Assembly (NCBI GenBank): GCA_036023115.1
Contig: JAYKKT010000088.1
Coordinates: 1,053,001 to 1,117,000, forward strand
Source: Brasenia schreberi
Taxonomy: Eukaryota > Streptophyta > Magnoliopsida > Nymphaeales > Cabombaceae
DNA: 64,000 nucleotides
Reading direction: 5' to 3'
The first letter of the stretch is position 1. Each line of letters begins with the position of its first letter. Both the position numbers and the translations under genes were made by a program. Of this stretch, positions 35,196 through 48,004 are shown piece after piece. The notes beneath the pieces were generated by a model. The model did no database searches and had not been told where the DNA came from. It was given only the letters and a program-made list of their open reading frames with translations.

Positions 35196-35599
35196 TGTTA
35201 ATTGTAATAAGTACACGATACATTAGGGCCCGTGTTTGAGATAGGATTGGCCCAGGCCACTAAGGCCTGGGGCCAATCAATTAGTCGTTGTAGACAGCTG
35301 GCCTCCAACGGCTAGTTACTAGTTGTTGAAGGCTATTGTGCTGTGCTGGGCACAACAACCAACCTTCAAGGCCTCTTCTTCACCTCTCTTATTTTGTATT
35401 TCTTCCCCTATAAATATTTCATTCTTTCATCAATAAAAGTATGCCATCTTCTATAACTTTTGTTTGTAGTTTGACTTGCTTCCGCACTCTTGTTGAGTTA
35501 TTTATATGTGACATCCATATTCGGATGTTTTGAGATCTTGACGCTTTAACAAGTTGTATCGTGGACGATTCAACCTTCGATTATCAACAACAATTTACA
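35196..35599 (+). mobile_element. 3' LTR of the copia remnant
   Basis: Begins TGTTAATTGTAA right after the polypurine tract. It contains tataaatatttc and a polyadenylation-like caataaaag near 35430, and probably ends CAATTTACA at 35599, nearly inverse to the start. Length about 404 bp; the right end is an inference. Confidence 0.6.
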
Positions 35600-35699
35600 G
35601 TAACATGCGCCTAGAGAGAGGTAATCTTGTATTAGTTACTACTTAAAGATTCAATTCAATCTTTGGTTTGACTTTAATTATTAATGTTATTTACTAATT

Positions 35700-35915
35700 A
35701 CTTATCTTTCTTTCTTACAGACAATTAAACAAGTTAAATAAAGAAGAAAACCAATTTGATTCAATAAGTTTGAATAATTTTGATATATTACATAAGTGGA
35801 TTATAGAAGATAATGTAGCAAATGCACTCCTAACTAAAGAAAACATTGCATTAATTAATTTAAAAGAAGCGCAACAACATTATCAAGGAGATGAAGATTT
35901 TGGATTTTGATTTTT
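35700..35915 (+). pseudogene. Possible hAT transposase C-terminal remnant
   Basis: After a splice-acceptor-like tctttcttacag at 35708-35720 comes an open stretch NNFDILHKWIIEDNVANALL with acidic residues, ending GDEDFGF and a stop. The composition resembles acidic C-terminal tails of hAT transposases, but no catalytic motif is present. Could equally be an unrelated exon. Confidence 0.25.
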
Positions 35916-35999
35916 AAGTAGAAGGTGGTGAGAATCTTCAACAAAGAGAAGATGAATATTATTTAGTTGATGATCTTAATTACAATGTGTAAATGTATT

Positions 36000-37960
36000 T
36001 TTTTCAATTATGAGAATTGTCTTTTTCTCTAAGGATTTTGCTTTAAAATATGTATTTTTTTTCAATTATTGAATGATGAATAATGAATATGTACTAAACT
36101 TTTGTATTATATGAATTCTTTGTAATTCTCAGATTTTTTAGATTTTTACCAATTTTTTATATTAAATTATGATACAAAATTATATGATATATAATTTTCA
36201 AGTGCAACATGATGTGTATAAATTTTCAATTAGATTTCTCTCTCATCACATCGAGAGTGTTAGCTCAATTGTAGGGTGTTATAGTGCTATTACTGTTGAT
36301 GGGGGAGTTCGACTCTCATAGGGTGCATGTATATGTGTGTGTTAGGCTTCGGTCCAGGGATGTTCATGGGATGGACAGGATGGGGATCAAGACGATTTTT
36401 TAGTATCATATCATGAACCACAACGATAAATGATACATTACGCATAGAACACTGGTCTAACAGGAAAAAAGATCCTCACATCTCTCAATATATGTGTGTG
36501 TTGTCTTTCATTTCACTGTTGGTATGTTTCAACAAGTACATGAAATCATGAGTATGAGTAGGATAGATGATAACATTTGAAGTGGGAGCGATGTTGATCT
36601 CCTTTCTTCAAGGCATGTTTGTGTACCATACAAACCAGATAGGGTTTAGAAAATGTATATTCTTTAGTCCCCATAAAAAAAACACAACACTTATCTGGAA
36701 AAGCAATGACAAATCCTGACATCATTGAAAAGAATTCGCCAATTTGGAATATCTCGTTTGCTCTTCATAATCCAAACTTCATAGTAGTTTCGGATTTCCT
36801 GTTCTCTTTGATACGTAAGAGCGTTGAAGTTTATCAAGTTTTGAACAGAAACATCAATATGATTGATAGGGTTGCAAGAAGGTTGGACATCGTTAAGATT
36901 CGATTACCAGAATCTACTTGAGATGCTATTACCAAGGTGGGAGATGAATCCTCCAGGTCTACAATGAGAAAAGAAAATACTCAATCCTATACATAAACTG
37001 TAAATAATTCAAAGAATATTACAGAAAACCTATCGTTTTGCCTACATGGTGCCTAGTGTTAGGAAGTTACATGAAGCATAAATGAAGACAATTTGAGGTA
37101 GTTGTGTGGCCACACATCTACATCAACGTCTTCATTTTTTTATCAGTCATCTCTCCTTTACACAAGTGGAAATCAAATCCCCTAACAAACTTAGCCAATA
37201 GACAGCAGCAATGAGGCAAAGGAATTACTACCAAAGCCATAGAGGAGAGGATGTCATAAGTGTCTATACCGGAAATTCAATTTTGAACAAAATGTAAAGG
37301 ACCTATCTAGCAGTATCATAACCATAGATTGGATTAGGACGCTAACCAGAACGCATGTTGGTTTATTGCCCAACAGTTGGCATCACAGCACGAGCTGGTT
37401 GGTAGCAGAAAATTGTATTAATTCCCCTTCTGCTCATCTATTGGCTATTCGGAATGCAGGAGTCCCATCCAAAAATGGATCTAAGAAAAGTGAAAATGTT
37501 AGAAAACTTGCAATATAAATGAAGAAATCGAGTAGATTGATGTTCATCAGTTGGCTATGATACAAGTGAACAAACATAAGCACAATAAGTTTGGACTATT
37601 ATTTACAGCTCCTTATCTAAAAATTGGATACAAGTACAACCATCATATTTCTCCAGTACCAAGAGGTTGCCTTGAATTGTCACCTGAGCTCCTTACCTTA
37701 TAGTCCTTTCCAAGCTGAGGAACGTGCCACGTGAATAAATTAACGATCACGTGAACCTAAAGCCAAAGTTCAACCACAAAACTGCAACAAGAATTGCTGG
37801 CACCGTGTACTGGCAAGATACTGCTTGCAAGATTCATTATGTGAAAGATGAAAGCTAAGGTCAACAGATATCCTAAACCATAGGCAGGATAACAATTCAA
37901 AGCCAAATACCTTTTTTGTACAGGCAACCTGGGGTTGAGAACCAACCCTACCAGATGCTT
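36000..37960. other. Mostly intergenic, no gene seen
   Basis: A SINE-like repeat at 36245-36350 is the only element recognised. The 71-aa frame at 36706-36921 has no recognisable family. Confidence 0.35.
36245..36350 (+). repeat. tRNA-derived SINE-like repeat
   Basis: A-box-like tgttagctcaattgtagggt and B-box-like ggagttcgactctcatagg, ending gtgttaggcttcggtcc, the same 3' block as at 7000. Confidence 0.55.
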
Positions 37961-37962
37961 AC

Positions 37963-38917
37963 TCAGGCATTGAACTGATATACAGGAAAGGAACCGACCC
38001 ACAAAGCCAGATGACTAGCCAATTTTTGCAGATAATGTCTGAGCTTTTTTAGAATGATCTCTTTATCACGGTAAGTTTTTAGAAAGTCCCCTAGAACAGG
38101 GTTTTCGAATTTCTCCACAATTAATTCACCAAAAATGTTGCTCTTTAACTTTGGCTCAGAGTTTTCACCTGAAAATAACCTCATATCACTAATTTAAATT
38201 TTGTTACATGAGAAGTCTTATTCCTAAAATTGTCCAAGAGTCCAGTTAAATATGGCATATGTGCATAGGTATAATATGACCATAATTTCTGCTTGCTGTG
38301 TTGGAAACCAATCATGATCAAGTTGGCTGCATGATCAATTCAAGTGAGGTTTTAGTTCAAAGTGGCAGTAACAATAGGCTTTTCACATCAGATGTTCGTA
38401 TTGTGCAGATTAATAGCATCCAGATTCCAGAGGCATAATTATGCAAGAAAAAGAGATAAAGCAGTAAATGCTAAAACAATGGAAATGGTGAATAGCAGTA
38501 GAAATGTAAACTTTAATACAATACGTGGGCAACAAGGCATCAGAATAAGTATTATCACTCTCTGCAATTGGATGAACTCACTACAAAAGCTACTATTGCA
38601 AAATTAAGCCAAGGAAAACCCCATCAAGATAAAAACTAAAAATGCTTGACAAACCTGTGCCAGAAACCGTGGCAGCATAACTTTTAGGAGCTGCTCCATA
38701 ATTTGATTTCCACTAGCTTCTATCAGCCATAAAGGAATTGCACGAAACACAAAAGGAATGTCGATGATAACCTGAAAGAGATCTATTACCAAGTCAGCCA
38801 AAGGTGTTCGGAAAACATTCTTCCAATAGTAAGTGCTACAGCAACTAGTTAATTATTAAGTCACCTCAATTTCAGTATCTGATACAAGTTCTTGCGTTAT
38901 TTTGTTCACCATAGAAG
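37963..38917 (-). CDS. 3' exons of a probable DUF1997-domain gene (partial)
   Basis: Two exons are well bounded on the minus strand. 38917-38865 (acceptor ATATAG, donor GAG|GTGACT) encodes SMVNKITQELVSDTEIE. 38771-38655 (acceptor CTTTCAG, donor CAG|GTTTGT; 39 codons) encodes VIIDIPFVFRAIPLWLIE and then EQLLKVMLPRFLAQ. The phases join. This resembles the C-terminal part of plant DUF1997 proteins (lipid-binding-like fold, often plastid; function unknown), recalled from memory. A further exon at 38168-37963 (GENSEPKLKSNIFGEL) looks coding but its phase does not follow directly. Upstream exons were not found up to 43 kb, so the gene may be truncated. Confidence 0.45.
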
Positions 38918-38919
38918 CT

Positions 38920-40130
38920 ATATTCCACAGCAAATATCAAATAAGTCTAAATGTGATATGCACATTCCAAAGCAAAAGTTCTGCCTCCAAAATTGGAAGG
39001 TACAACTGATGAAAATGACAGTCCACGAAAACCAAAGAGAACGTCAGAAAGACATAAGTCATAAAATTAAGACCATCAGTCATCCATAGAGCACAACCAA
39101 AAGCTATTTATCTGAACAGGCATAGAAAAAGTTATCGGCAATGAGAGACGAAGAAGAAGCCAAGAAAACAGAACATAAAATCATTCAGAGGGAAACAGTG
39201 GCAAAGAACTCTTCTGAAGATGTTACCCACATTCCGGAGCAAAGATAGGAGTCCTCTCAATGAAGAGCTCCAAATCAAACAAGCATATATGGAGAAAAGT
39301 AATTTCAGGACTCAATACATGGGAAAAATAAATCTTTTTCTTTTGTGAAAGAAAGCAAGCCTTTAGAAAAAGAAAAGCATCCCCATGACTATTCCTATAT
39401 CAGTGCTTTGCTCTAACTGATTTCACAGAAAATGACTTCACAAGCTCACCACATTGGTCCTCTTTTCCGGAATGATGTAAGGTCTGTGGATGCAATTCCA
39501 TCTGGAAGTCTCCTCCTTGCGTCTATCTGCTATGGTGCTATCCACGGATCAAACAACTTATTTCATTATGGTGTCCTAAACATTTGTGTATAACCACAAC
39601 CACAGATTCCCATATGGACATCGGCAGTTACCACCTCCTTTCTTGCAATAGACAACATATTGGGAAAGAGTGATGAAGCCCCATTAGTCTACATGTTCAT
39701 ACTTCGGAATCACCTTATTTTAGATTCTTCTCTCTTTCAACAGCCAAAGAGGTTAAGCCAACCACCCCTCCAGAACCCTGAGCAGGATGTCCATGTTGGA
39801 TTACAATTCCAGCGACATGGAAGACTTTGGAGATTAAGCAACAAGACTCAATACTATTTCTCCTTGAACAGACAACAATCAATTGAAACGATTCCCCCTA
39901 TATACCTCAACCTCCTAGCATCCAAGTCCAACCCCATCTATTGGACTCCATTGAAGTTTAACTAGGGCTAAGGCAAATCAACATCAAGGTAATCACTTCA
40001 AACGCTTTAGTACCATTCCATCATTGAACATTAAGGATGGAAACAAAGAATGTGGAGCATCTTATCATCTTTTAGCAGTAGTAGGAGTAGGTGTACCTTC
40101 AATTTATTTGACCGTCCCTCCCTTCTCAAG
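38920..40130. other. No gene recognised
   Basis: AT-rich sequence upstream of the DUF1997-like exons. The 101-aa plus frame at 39660-39965 has no recognisable family. Confidence 0.3.
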
Positions 40131-40136
40131 TCAGCT

Positions 40137-40300
40137 ACCATCTTCCTAGAAAGAGAAATCGTGGTGGATGAATGAATGACTGCAATGCACAAAAGATTCT
40201 TTTTTGCCACCTCCCTTCCTCTCTCCTTATCAGTGCCATCTTTCTATAAAGAGAATGCAGCGGATGAAACACCTCAATGCACAAGAAGTTCTTTTTTTTC
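40137..40300. repeat. Diverged tandem duplication, period about 99 bp
   Basis: ccatcttcctagaaagag at 40137 and ccatctttctataaagag at 40236; both are followed by caatgcacaa and a T-rich stretch. Confidence 0.65.
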
Positions 40301-40779
40301 CTCTCAATACTCAGGAACATGATCTTGTTCCTATAAAAACGGAGGTAGTGAAGACAACAAGTTATTCCATGTCCATCGATTGCATGTCTCCAGCTTCTTG
40401 CCAATATGCTATAGGCGTTCTATCCTTACTTCACAAGTCTTGCAAAAGAATCTGGTGAAGTTCTTAGATACTCTAGGCCATGCTCAGGTCCAAAATAGTG
40501 GGGGCAATGATATGGAACCTGATAACTTGTGCTTTGCTAGGACAATTCCACATGCAAAAGAAAGATAGCTTCCAATCATAATGAGATCTTCCTAATCGTA
40601 GAATCTTCCATTCTCCACCAATGAGCTGCGCCAACATACCCAACTGGAGTGGGAGACTAAGATTTTTAACAGGTAGGTTCCCAGTTTCCAACGCATGAAC
40701 AAAAAATACAGAAGACATGGAAGGATATACGTTAACATTTAAGAAATGTTTTACCTCATGGCCCAGTTTGTCGACCATA

Positions 40780-41330
40780 TTAGCAAGCGACCCTTGGAGT
40801 TGCAAAGAATCTCCAAAGCTGCTGCTCGAGACAGATCAGTCAGGTGGATCCCCCAGAGAAAGTGGACGGATGTTTGAAGACAGGGGGGCTTAGATATAGC
40901 AGCCTGTCGGGGCCTGATTCACGATAAGGAATGGAAGTGGATCTAGCTTCTCTAGATCAATCGGGGTCTGCATACCCCTGAATGCGTAACTATGGGGATT
41001 ATTGCAGAGTTTGGAACTCAATCGGAGGTTGAATCTGAAGAAATTATCCAAGAAACCGGCTCGCAGGCTGCACTGAAAGCAATCTCTACTTGTAACGGGC
41101 AGGGGGAAAATGCTGAACATCTAGTCCAGAGTATCCAGACCTGCTTGCAAAAGCACTGGGAGGTGAAGCCCCAATACACTTACAGAGAGATTAGTAACAT
41201 TGTTGATTGGCTAGCTAAATCAAGCTTATCTCGACCCTCAGGTGATGAAGAGTTTGTTACATCCCCTTCCCCGATAGCGAGGCTGGTGGAGGAGGAATCC
41301 TCAGGATGTTGGCCACGCACCAATTTCCCC
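40780..41330 (+). pseudogene. RNase H-like (RVT_3 type) remnant
   Basis: Frames on the plus strand read CRGLIHDKEWKWI, then EHLVQSIQTCLQKHWEV, YTYREISNIVDWLAKSSLS and SPIARLVEEESSG. This is the C-terminal RNase H-like domain found in many plant non-LTR elements and as isolated copies. The N-terminal half has stops and is in a different frame from the 135-aa part at 40992-41399. No reverse transcriptase is visible next to it. Confidence 0.7.
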
Positions 41331-41399
41331 TTGAGCCTCAGCCCAGTCCCTTCTCCAACAAAGAAAAAGGGAAATATCCTATATCAACAGAAGCAATAA

Positions 41400-42343
41400 T
41401 CAATAGATAAATTAGAGCAGTGGCAAACGACAAACTGAACGAAGGATCAGTCTGATTCACCTATGCCAAATCCAAAAGGTAAATGTCCTATCGAATTGAT
41501 TTAAATTAGACCTATAAAATCACATTTTCATCTTAACAACAAATTTTATTATGGAATTTAAAACTGTGAACACCAAAAATCAATTTTCAATTTCTTCAAA
41601 CCGTATTTCAACCATTTATTCGACTGTCAACTGTAGCTTTTATGTTGATATTTCCAATTAAGGGGCCGCCACTCTACCTCCTCTATAATCTAACTGATCC
41701 AACAGATTGCAGTAGAGTTAAGCCATAGGTTATAATATAAGCTTTGGCAAAAAATCCATGGTTAACACCATGGGCTATTATATGAGCTTTTGTGTACACA
41801 GCCAGCCGCAAAACCGTTACCTTACCCTAAGAAAATTCAAAACACTCTTATCAGCCGTTTAAAGCTGTTTTGTTTACACCCCTGCTAACGAGATGGGTAT
41901 ACGTGGCTCTGACCCGGAAATATATATATATAAAGAGAGGAGCAATAGGGTTCTTCGGTAATATATATTTAAAACACATTCGTTTGATATTCTTGATGAA
42001 TATCGGAAATGGTACCTTATTGATGCAGTCCTCTATCACCCATTAAAGACAATCAGATGGCTAGAGCTCAGGAACATATATTTTTGGAATATATATATAT
42101 ATTATGAGGGAGTCTTAACTGTATAATACATCTTTGTGCATAATCTCTCACCCATTTTGACTGTTCTATCATTAAGACTTACGGTAGACATTTGAATTAT
42201 TTTACATTTAATGTACACTTGCATTAAATGCAAGTACAAAGTTACAATGGTACATTTGATTAAAATCTTTATCAATTTCAAAAATCGAATCATAGTGATA
42301 TTAGTGTAAGATTATGCATCAATATGCATTGTGTAGCTAACAC

Positions 42344-42415
<72 letters not shown>

Positions 42416-42600
42416 CTGAATCTTTACATTATTAATGTTGTCTACTCATGGTTCACCATTATGTTTTGGAAGAAGAATGAGTGTAATAACAATATCATTT
42501 GATCTATTTTAAGAACTCTTAATTTTTTTAAATATATTCATGCGACTGAAAAGCAATATGTGGACATAAGTGGATATATCAAAGGTGAAAAGGATCTTGT

Positions 42601-42670
<70 letters not shown>

Positions 42671-43440
42671 TAATCGATAAACACCCTTTTCCCCAAAATA
42701 CCTCTAATACCATTTATTTCCTTTCTCTCTCCTCTAAACAACATTGAAGCACCATGATTTGAACGTCATTCTCGATATCTTCCGATAACTTCTTCAAGCT
42801 TACCATGATTTGACGTCATTCTTGATATCTTTCGGCAACTTCTTAAAACTTCTAACAACCATCCAAAATACCTTAACATCATTCTCGATATCTTGCATTA
42901 ACTTCTAGGAGCTTTCAACAACCATTTGAAGTCTCTTTTTCAAATATTTTAAGTAATACTGATTTATATTCGACATTTGAGAAAGAAAAACAATTGAATT
43001 GAAAAACCGATGAACTTACGAATACTTAAAATAATAACAATATTTCTCTTCTAATGGAAGAAAAAAAGCAAATAAAAAACATTTTATTTGAAGTTGAGTT
43101 GTTGATTAAACAAAAACAAAATGTGGTTGAATCTATGAATATACTTCTAAAAAATACAAAATACCTTATTGAATCAAACATATAAATCTTTTTTTCTTTT
43201 TTTTTTTTAAAAGAAGGTGACAAAGTTCCGACTGAATTAAATTATGTATTATCTAATCGTAGGAGAAGGTGTCTAATAGTAGACCAAAGGATCGACATTA
43301 ATCACAATGAAAGTAAAAGAAAAGAATAATAGAACTTACACACCAAAGGAAAAAGAGGAATGGGCGTAGCGTGGGAATTTTTGAAAGTGGGGTAATTTTG
43401 AAAATTATACGAAAAAAGATAAAAAGATATAATAATTTGG
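41400..43440. other. Intergenic with microsatellites and MITE-like repeats
   Basis: (TA)n at 42350-42413 and 42605-42668 enclose a MITE-like family A copy. A hairpin-forming acacttgcattaaatgcaag lies near 42215. At 42755-42905 three units resemble each other (cattctcgatatcttccgat, cattcttgatatctttcgg, cattctcgatatcttgcatt). No gene seen. Confidence 0.5.
42414..42604. mobile_element. MITE-like family A copy between two (TA)n tracts
   Basis: gaatgagtgtaataacaata, then aagaactcttaattttttta and gtgaaaaggatcttgttttc. It lies exactly between (TA)n ending at 42413 and (TA)n starting at 42605. Confidence 0.65.
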
Positions 43441-43700
43441 GTGTGCAACAGTAATTATATATATAGAGAGAGAGCTATATGTCGGGTATTTCCTGCCCGG
43501 CTCGGGTCAGATCGGAACAATATCGCCATCCCCACGGGCGTAAACCAGGAGAAAAGCGGCAGTTGTACAACCACCCAGCAATTTATCGGAAATCAAGCCG
43601 GCCTACTGGTCTCTACAGCAAAGATGTGCAGGATCTTCGTTGCAGCTGTCTTTAACCCAAACAAACTCCAATTTTAGCCATGGCGTTTCAGTGTTTTGCC

Positions 43701-43708
43701 TATATAAA
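43701..43708 (+). promoter_or_regulatory. TATA box of the carboxypeptidase-like gene
   Basis: TATATAAA, 75 bases before the chosen ATG at 43783. It gives a short leader of about 45 bases. Confidence 0.65.
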
Positions 43709-43782
43709 CTCCCTCTTACACACCCCATTGTGAACTATCGACCGTGAAAAAAAGAAGAAGCGTACTAACTAGAGGTTTAAAG

Positions 43783-45775
43783 ATGGCATACTCGACTCTC
43801 TTTTCTCTATCCTTGCTCCTTTTCCTGTGTGTGAATTCTGTGCCAATTAGCTTTGCACAGTGGGACGTCAAGTTATTCGCTCAAAAGCTCACCGATCATG
43901 TGTTCCCTCAAGTTGGTAGCAAGAAAAAGGATCTGATCACCAGCCTTCCTGGCCAGCCTGCCGGAGTGAACTTTACACAGTATTCCGGCTACATTGCCGT
44001 AGATTCGACCGGAACAAGAAACATGTTCTACTATTTTGCTGAAGCTGGGCATCAGGCTGATTCAAAGCCTCTGGTTTTGTGGCTTAGTGGAGGTAGGCAT
44101 CCATTGCATGGCAGTATTGATTTCGCGTAATGTGCCTCGCAGCTCATCTGCGTTTGAGATCAGCTCTTCTCGATTGCAATTCTATAATATGGCTGGAATT
44201 TTGACAATTTCGTAACCTAATAACAATAGAGTTTCCTCGAAATATGAGCTTTTTGAGATTAGTTATTGCTCTTTCTGATACGAATAAACTTACGAACAGG
44301 TGTTGGGGCATCTTCAATTGGCGTTGGAGCTTTTCAGCAGCACGGGCCTTTTCAAGTTAATCTCCATGGAGAATCTCTTCAGCCAAACCCGTATGCTTGG
44401 AACAAGGGTGAGCTCTCTCTCTCTCACACACACACATTCTCACACACACACATATATATACATATATACATTCACACACAGGGCCAAATTCTAGGCAAGA
44501 GTAAGAATAATATCTATTGATTAATTTGCAAGAATAGAGATTGATTCTTGTATGCACGTGCCTACACAAAAGTGCAGTGGCCAACATGCTGTATCTGGAC
44601 TTCCCAATTGAAGTTGGCTTCTCTTACACCACAAATGCATCGGACCACTGCACCGGGGATGAGATGGCTGCGATTGATAACTACCGGTTTCTTGTGAACT
44701 GGCTCGAACGATTCCCAGAGTACAAGTCTCGCGATTTATACCTGGCCGGAGAGAATTACGCCGGAAACTTCATTCCCCAACTCGCAGACGTCATCTCCTT
44801 TTACAATAAGCAGCAGTAGCAGCACGTCATAAACCTCAAGGGAATCATAGTATGTTTATATAGTGGACATTAAATACTAATCGAATTTCATTTCTGATAA
44901 TGATATGCCTCCGATTTACAGACTGCATCATATAACTTCGGACACCTTTGCATGCATCAATGAAGCTATATTTAACTGCTTCAGCAGTACTTTCATTTGG
45001 TTAAGTGTGTATCTGAACCGCCTTTGATGAAATAATCTTGGTTATTCTTGATTATGGTAGCTCGGCAACCCAGCTTTGGATGTAATGGAGGATGCAAGAG
45101 GGAGGTTTCTGTACCTCTCAGGTCACGCGATCATATCTGATGAAACGACCATGAATGTTAAGAAGAACTGCCGTTGCCTGGGTTGCCCGAAAAGCATGAA
45201 ATGTTATTTGGCCCTTGATGGTGCAAGGCCTTTCTTCCCTACTTACAACGTAGAGGACATCTATGACCGGCCTTGCGGATCCCCTCACTTCACTCCTGGC
45301 TACTTCAATGAAGTACGTAATTAATCAACTTAGATCCTTTCTCAACTCCAATCTTGATAAGCTATCACTATCATTGTTTAGTCGATTTCCTTGAAATAAC
45401 AGACATTGGAACGTTTGTAGGCGCAGGAAATGTACATCTGCAGCAGAGGAGCTGTGACGAAGTATCTGAACCTTCCTGAAGTGCAGAATGCCATGCATGT
45501 CCAGATTGCTGCCTTTAAGGGTCCTTGGGTCCCGACTAACATGTAATTATAAGCTCAATTAATTTCAACTTAACTAAATTATCATCTTTAATTCTCTATA
45601 TTATGTTTGTCTGTAACTAGTAACGTTGGCTTGCATAATTAAATTGATTGACTGACTATGAATAAATTGGATTTTCAGAAACATTGACTGGACATACGTA
45701 GACAGATACAACAGCAGCATTCCTATGCTCAGAAGTGTCATGGCAGCTGGAATCCCTATCTGGATATACAGGTAT

Positions 45776-45871
<96 letters not shown>

Positions 45872-46388
45872 ATCTTTTGCTGATTAAATGATTGATTGGT
45901 TGCAGTGGTGTTTTCGACGCCCGAAACCCGGTCACTTCCACCAGGTATTCTTTGAGGCTCCTTAAATTGGATGTGGAGAAGCAGTGGCGCGGTTGGTACA
46001 GCTCCGACGTTGAGGTACTTTCCCACATTACTGATCAACGCAGCAACTCAATTGCATGCACACAGAAACTAAATTGAACCCCATTTAGGTAGCGATGTGT
46101 GGTTGTAGAAGAAAGAAAGATGCATCGAAACTAAGACGAACTAACGATCAGACAGGCCAAGTTGACGCGAAGGCTATGAACAAACACATGCTGTGCCTGA
46201 TTTCCTCATTTCTTCTTTGTTTGCAGCTGGCTGGCATGACCTTGACATACCATGGAAACTTGACGTTTATCACAATCCGAGCAACGGGTCATGTTGTTCA
46301 TCTCAAGAAGCCGGCCAGGGCCTTCATCATGTTTAAGAGCATAATGGAGGGACAAGATCTACCACACTCGCCATATTTCCAGTACTAA
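43783..46388 (+). pseudogene. Serine carboxypeptidase-like gene (S10) with lost nucleophile and premature stop
   Basis: Eight exons join in phase to 475 codons: 43783-44092, 44300-44407, 44578-44849, 45061-45312, 45421-45542, 45679-45771, 45906-46014 and 46227-46388. Residues 1-26 are a signal peptide (MAYSTLFSLSLLLFLCVNS), so the in-frame ATG at 43744 is less likely. S10 hallmarks: SGYIAVD, LVLWLSGG, FQQHGPFQVN, NMLYLDFPIEVGFSY and VTSTRYSLRLLKLD. The nucleophile motif GESYAG reads GENYAG (Asn199). The oxyanion region GPGCSS reads GVGASS. Candidate Asp390 and His444 (TGHVVH) remain. TAG at 44817-44819, within a CAG-CAG-TAG-CAG run, stops translation after 219 residues. Either a pseudogene or, if read through, a non-catalytic homologue. 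Splice sites are all intact, so the decay is recent. Confidence 0.85.
45777..45870. repeat. (CT)47 microsatellite directly after a splice donor
   Basis: An uninterrupted CT tract starts five bases after the exon-6 donor GT of the carboxypeptidase-like gene and fills most of a 134-base intron. Confidence 0.95.
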
Positions 46389-46389
46389 T

Positions 46390-48000
46390 TATTCAAAGAA
46401 ATTACTTTTGTTCTTTGGCCATTGTTGTTCAAAATTAACCAATGAATGATTTCACACCAACATGTCTCCATTCACTCCAACTCTGCTCGTGTATTAGGTA
46501 GCCAACAGTGTAAAATTAAGAAGTACGATGTTTTGAGTACATTAATACATCACATCTTATTTTAAGTCCGAAATTAAACATGCTTAGGCGAAAATAATAC
46601 CTCCAAAGAAATCCTCGTATTGAACCCTCTAGACAAGTCACCCAGGAAAAAAACTTAGGTAACGTAAGGTAGGGTATTGTTCTGTTTTGATTTGTTGTCA
46701 ATGGCCCCGAGACGATCATTTAGAGAGTTCTTTACAATTGATAGATGCTCCTACATATACTCAGTCTTTAAAGATTAAAAGCCATGTATTGAGTGTGCCA
46801 TCCACATTGCTAATTCAAGTATCATATACATCATAAGCCAGGCCGAAGGGTTTCTTGGGGACTGTTGTGGTTTTATTTTAGTCTCAACCTTGAACACGAC
46901 CAGTATAACCGGTTTTGGTAAAGCAAGTCAAGCTGTTCAAAGTCTTAAAACTGAACCAAACCACTCTGATCTTGTTCAAGTTCAAGGTAAATTTTCAATA
47001 TCTAATTGGCATCACAAATTAACTTAGTAAAGTATGAAATAAGTTGTTCCAACGAAGTGCCACAATACAATAGGTAAATTTTCTTTTTTCAGCTACTAGA
47101 AATAGAATTTAGAGAAGCTTTAATTCCAATTATATATGTATGTATGTATATGTATACATAGAAGACAGATAGATAGTGTGTGTACACGCGTGTGAAACGA
47201 GGTTCAGTTTTAATTGTTCAGCTTCAACCTTTAAGCCATCATCCAACACATAAATTAAACCAAACATTTTCTGAATGTGGGGTCTGCTACATGAGTTCTT
47301 AGTTGTCACAGAGTTTGATCTTTTGTCATATTAGCATTTGACTGCCTAAAAGAAAGATGATGCTCTATTGAAACAGCCAAACGAAGCATAAAAGAAAGAA
47401 AATTCTTTGTTTCGGTTTAATCTGTGAAACTCTGATTAGTTCTTTGAACACCAACATTCCAATCTTCCCATCCATGACAATGGGTTTACTGAGAACAGCA
47501 CCAGTTGGATACTAAGAGCATGCAAGTCTGCTTCGCTTAGCCTTATCAATAGACCTCTTACCTGAAGAAAGTCTATTTATCTAAAATCGACTAGTCTTAT
47601 CCTCATCGATCAGTTTTTAACTCTTTAGCACAGGTTCAAGCTCATAAAAGGCCCTCGCTCCTTCACTGTATCATTCTGCATTTTTTGTTGTCTCCTCTTC
47701 ATTTAGAGGGCATGAATGTATGTTATATTGTTAAAAAAATAATAATAAATGATAAAATAATTATTGGTATGGCATATGATTGAGTTTTATAAAAACAAAG
47801 AATCCAAGTAACCGTTTCATCTACTATAGAAAAAATTTAGTTGTTGTCCATTTAAAAGGTATGCTTGCACTTCAGAATAAAAAGTCATTTAAAATGGAGA
47901 TTAAAGTTTCTTTTTCTTAGTTTTTTACAAAGTAGACCGAAGCGAAATGCACACCTTGAGTATTGAACTGATGACTCTTAACTTGTGAGTCGACACACTA
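46390..48000. other. Intergenic, no gene seen
   Basis: Holds one LINE tail (47762-47848) and, near 47945-48005, a reversed tRNA-like repeat (attgaactgatgactcttaa, cttgtgagtcgaca). Confidence 0.4.
47762..47848 (+). mobile_element. RTE LINE 3'-end fragment
   Basis: tggcatatgattgagtttta, then aaacaaagaatccaagtaac and aatttagttgttgt. Diverged 3' terminus. Confidence 0.7.
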
Positions 48001-48004
48001 ATCA

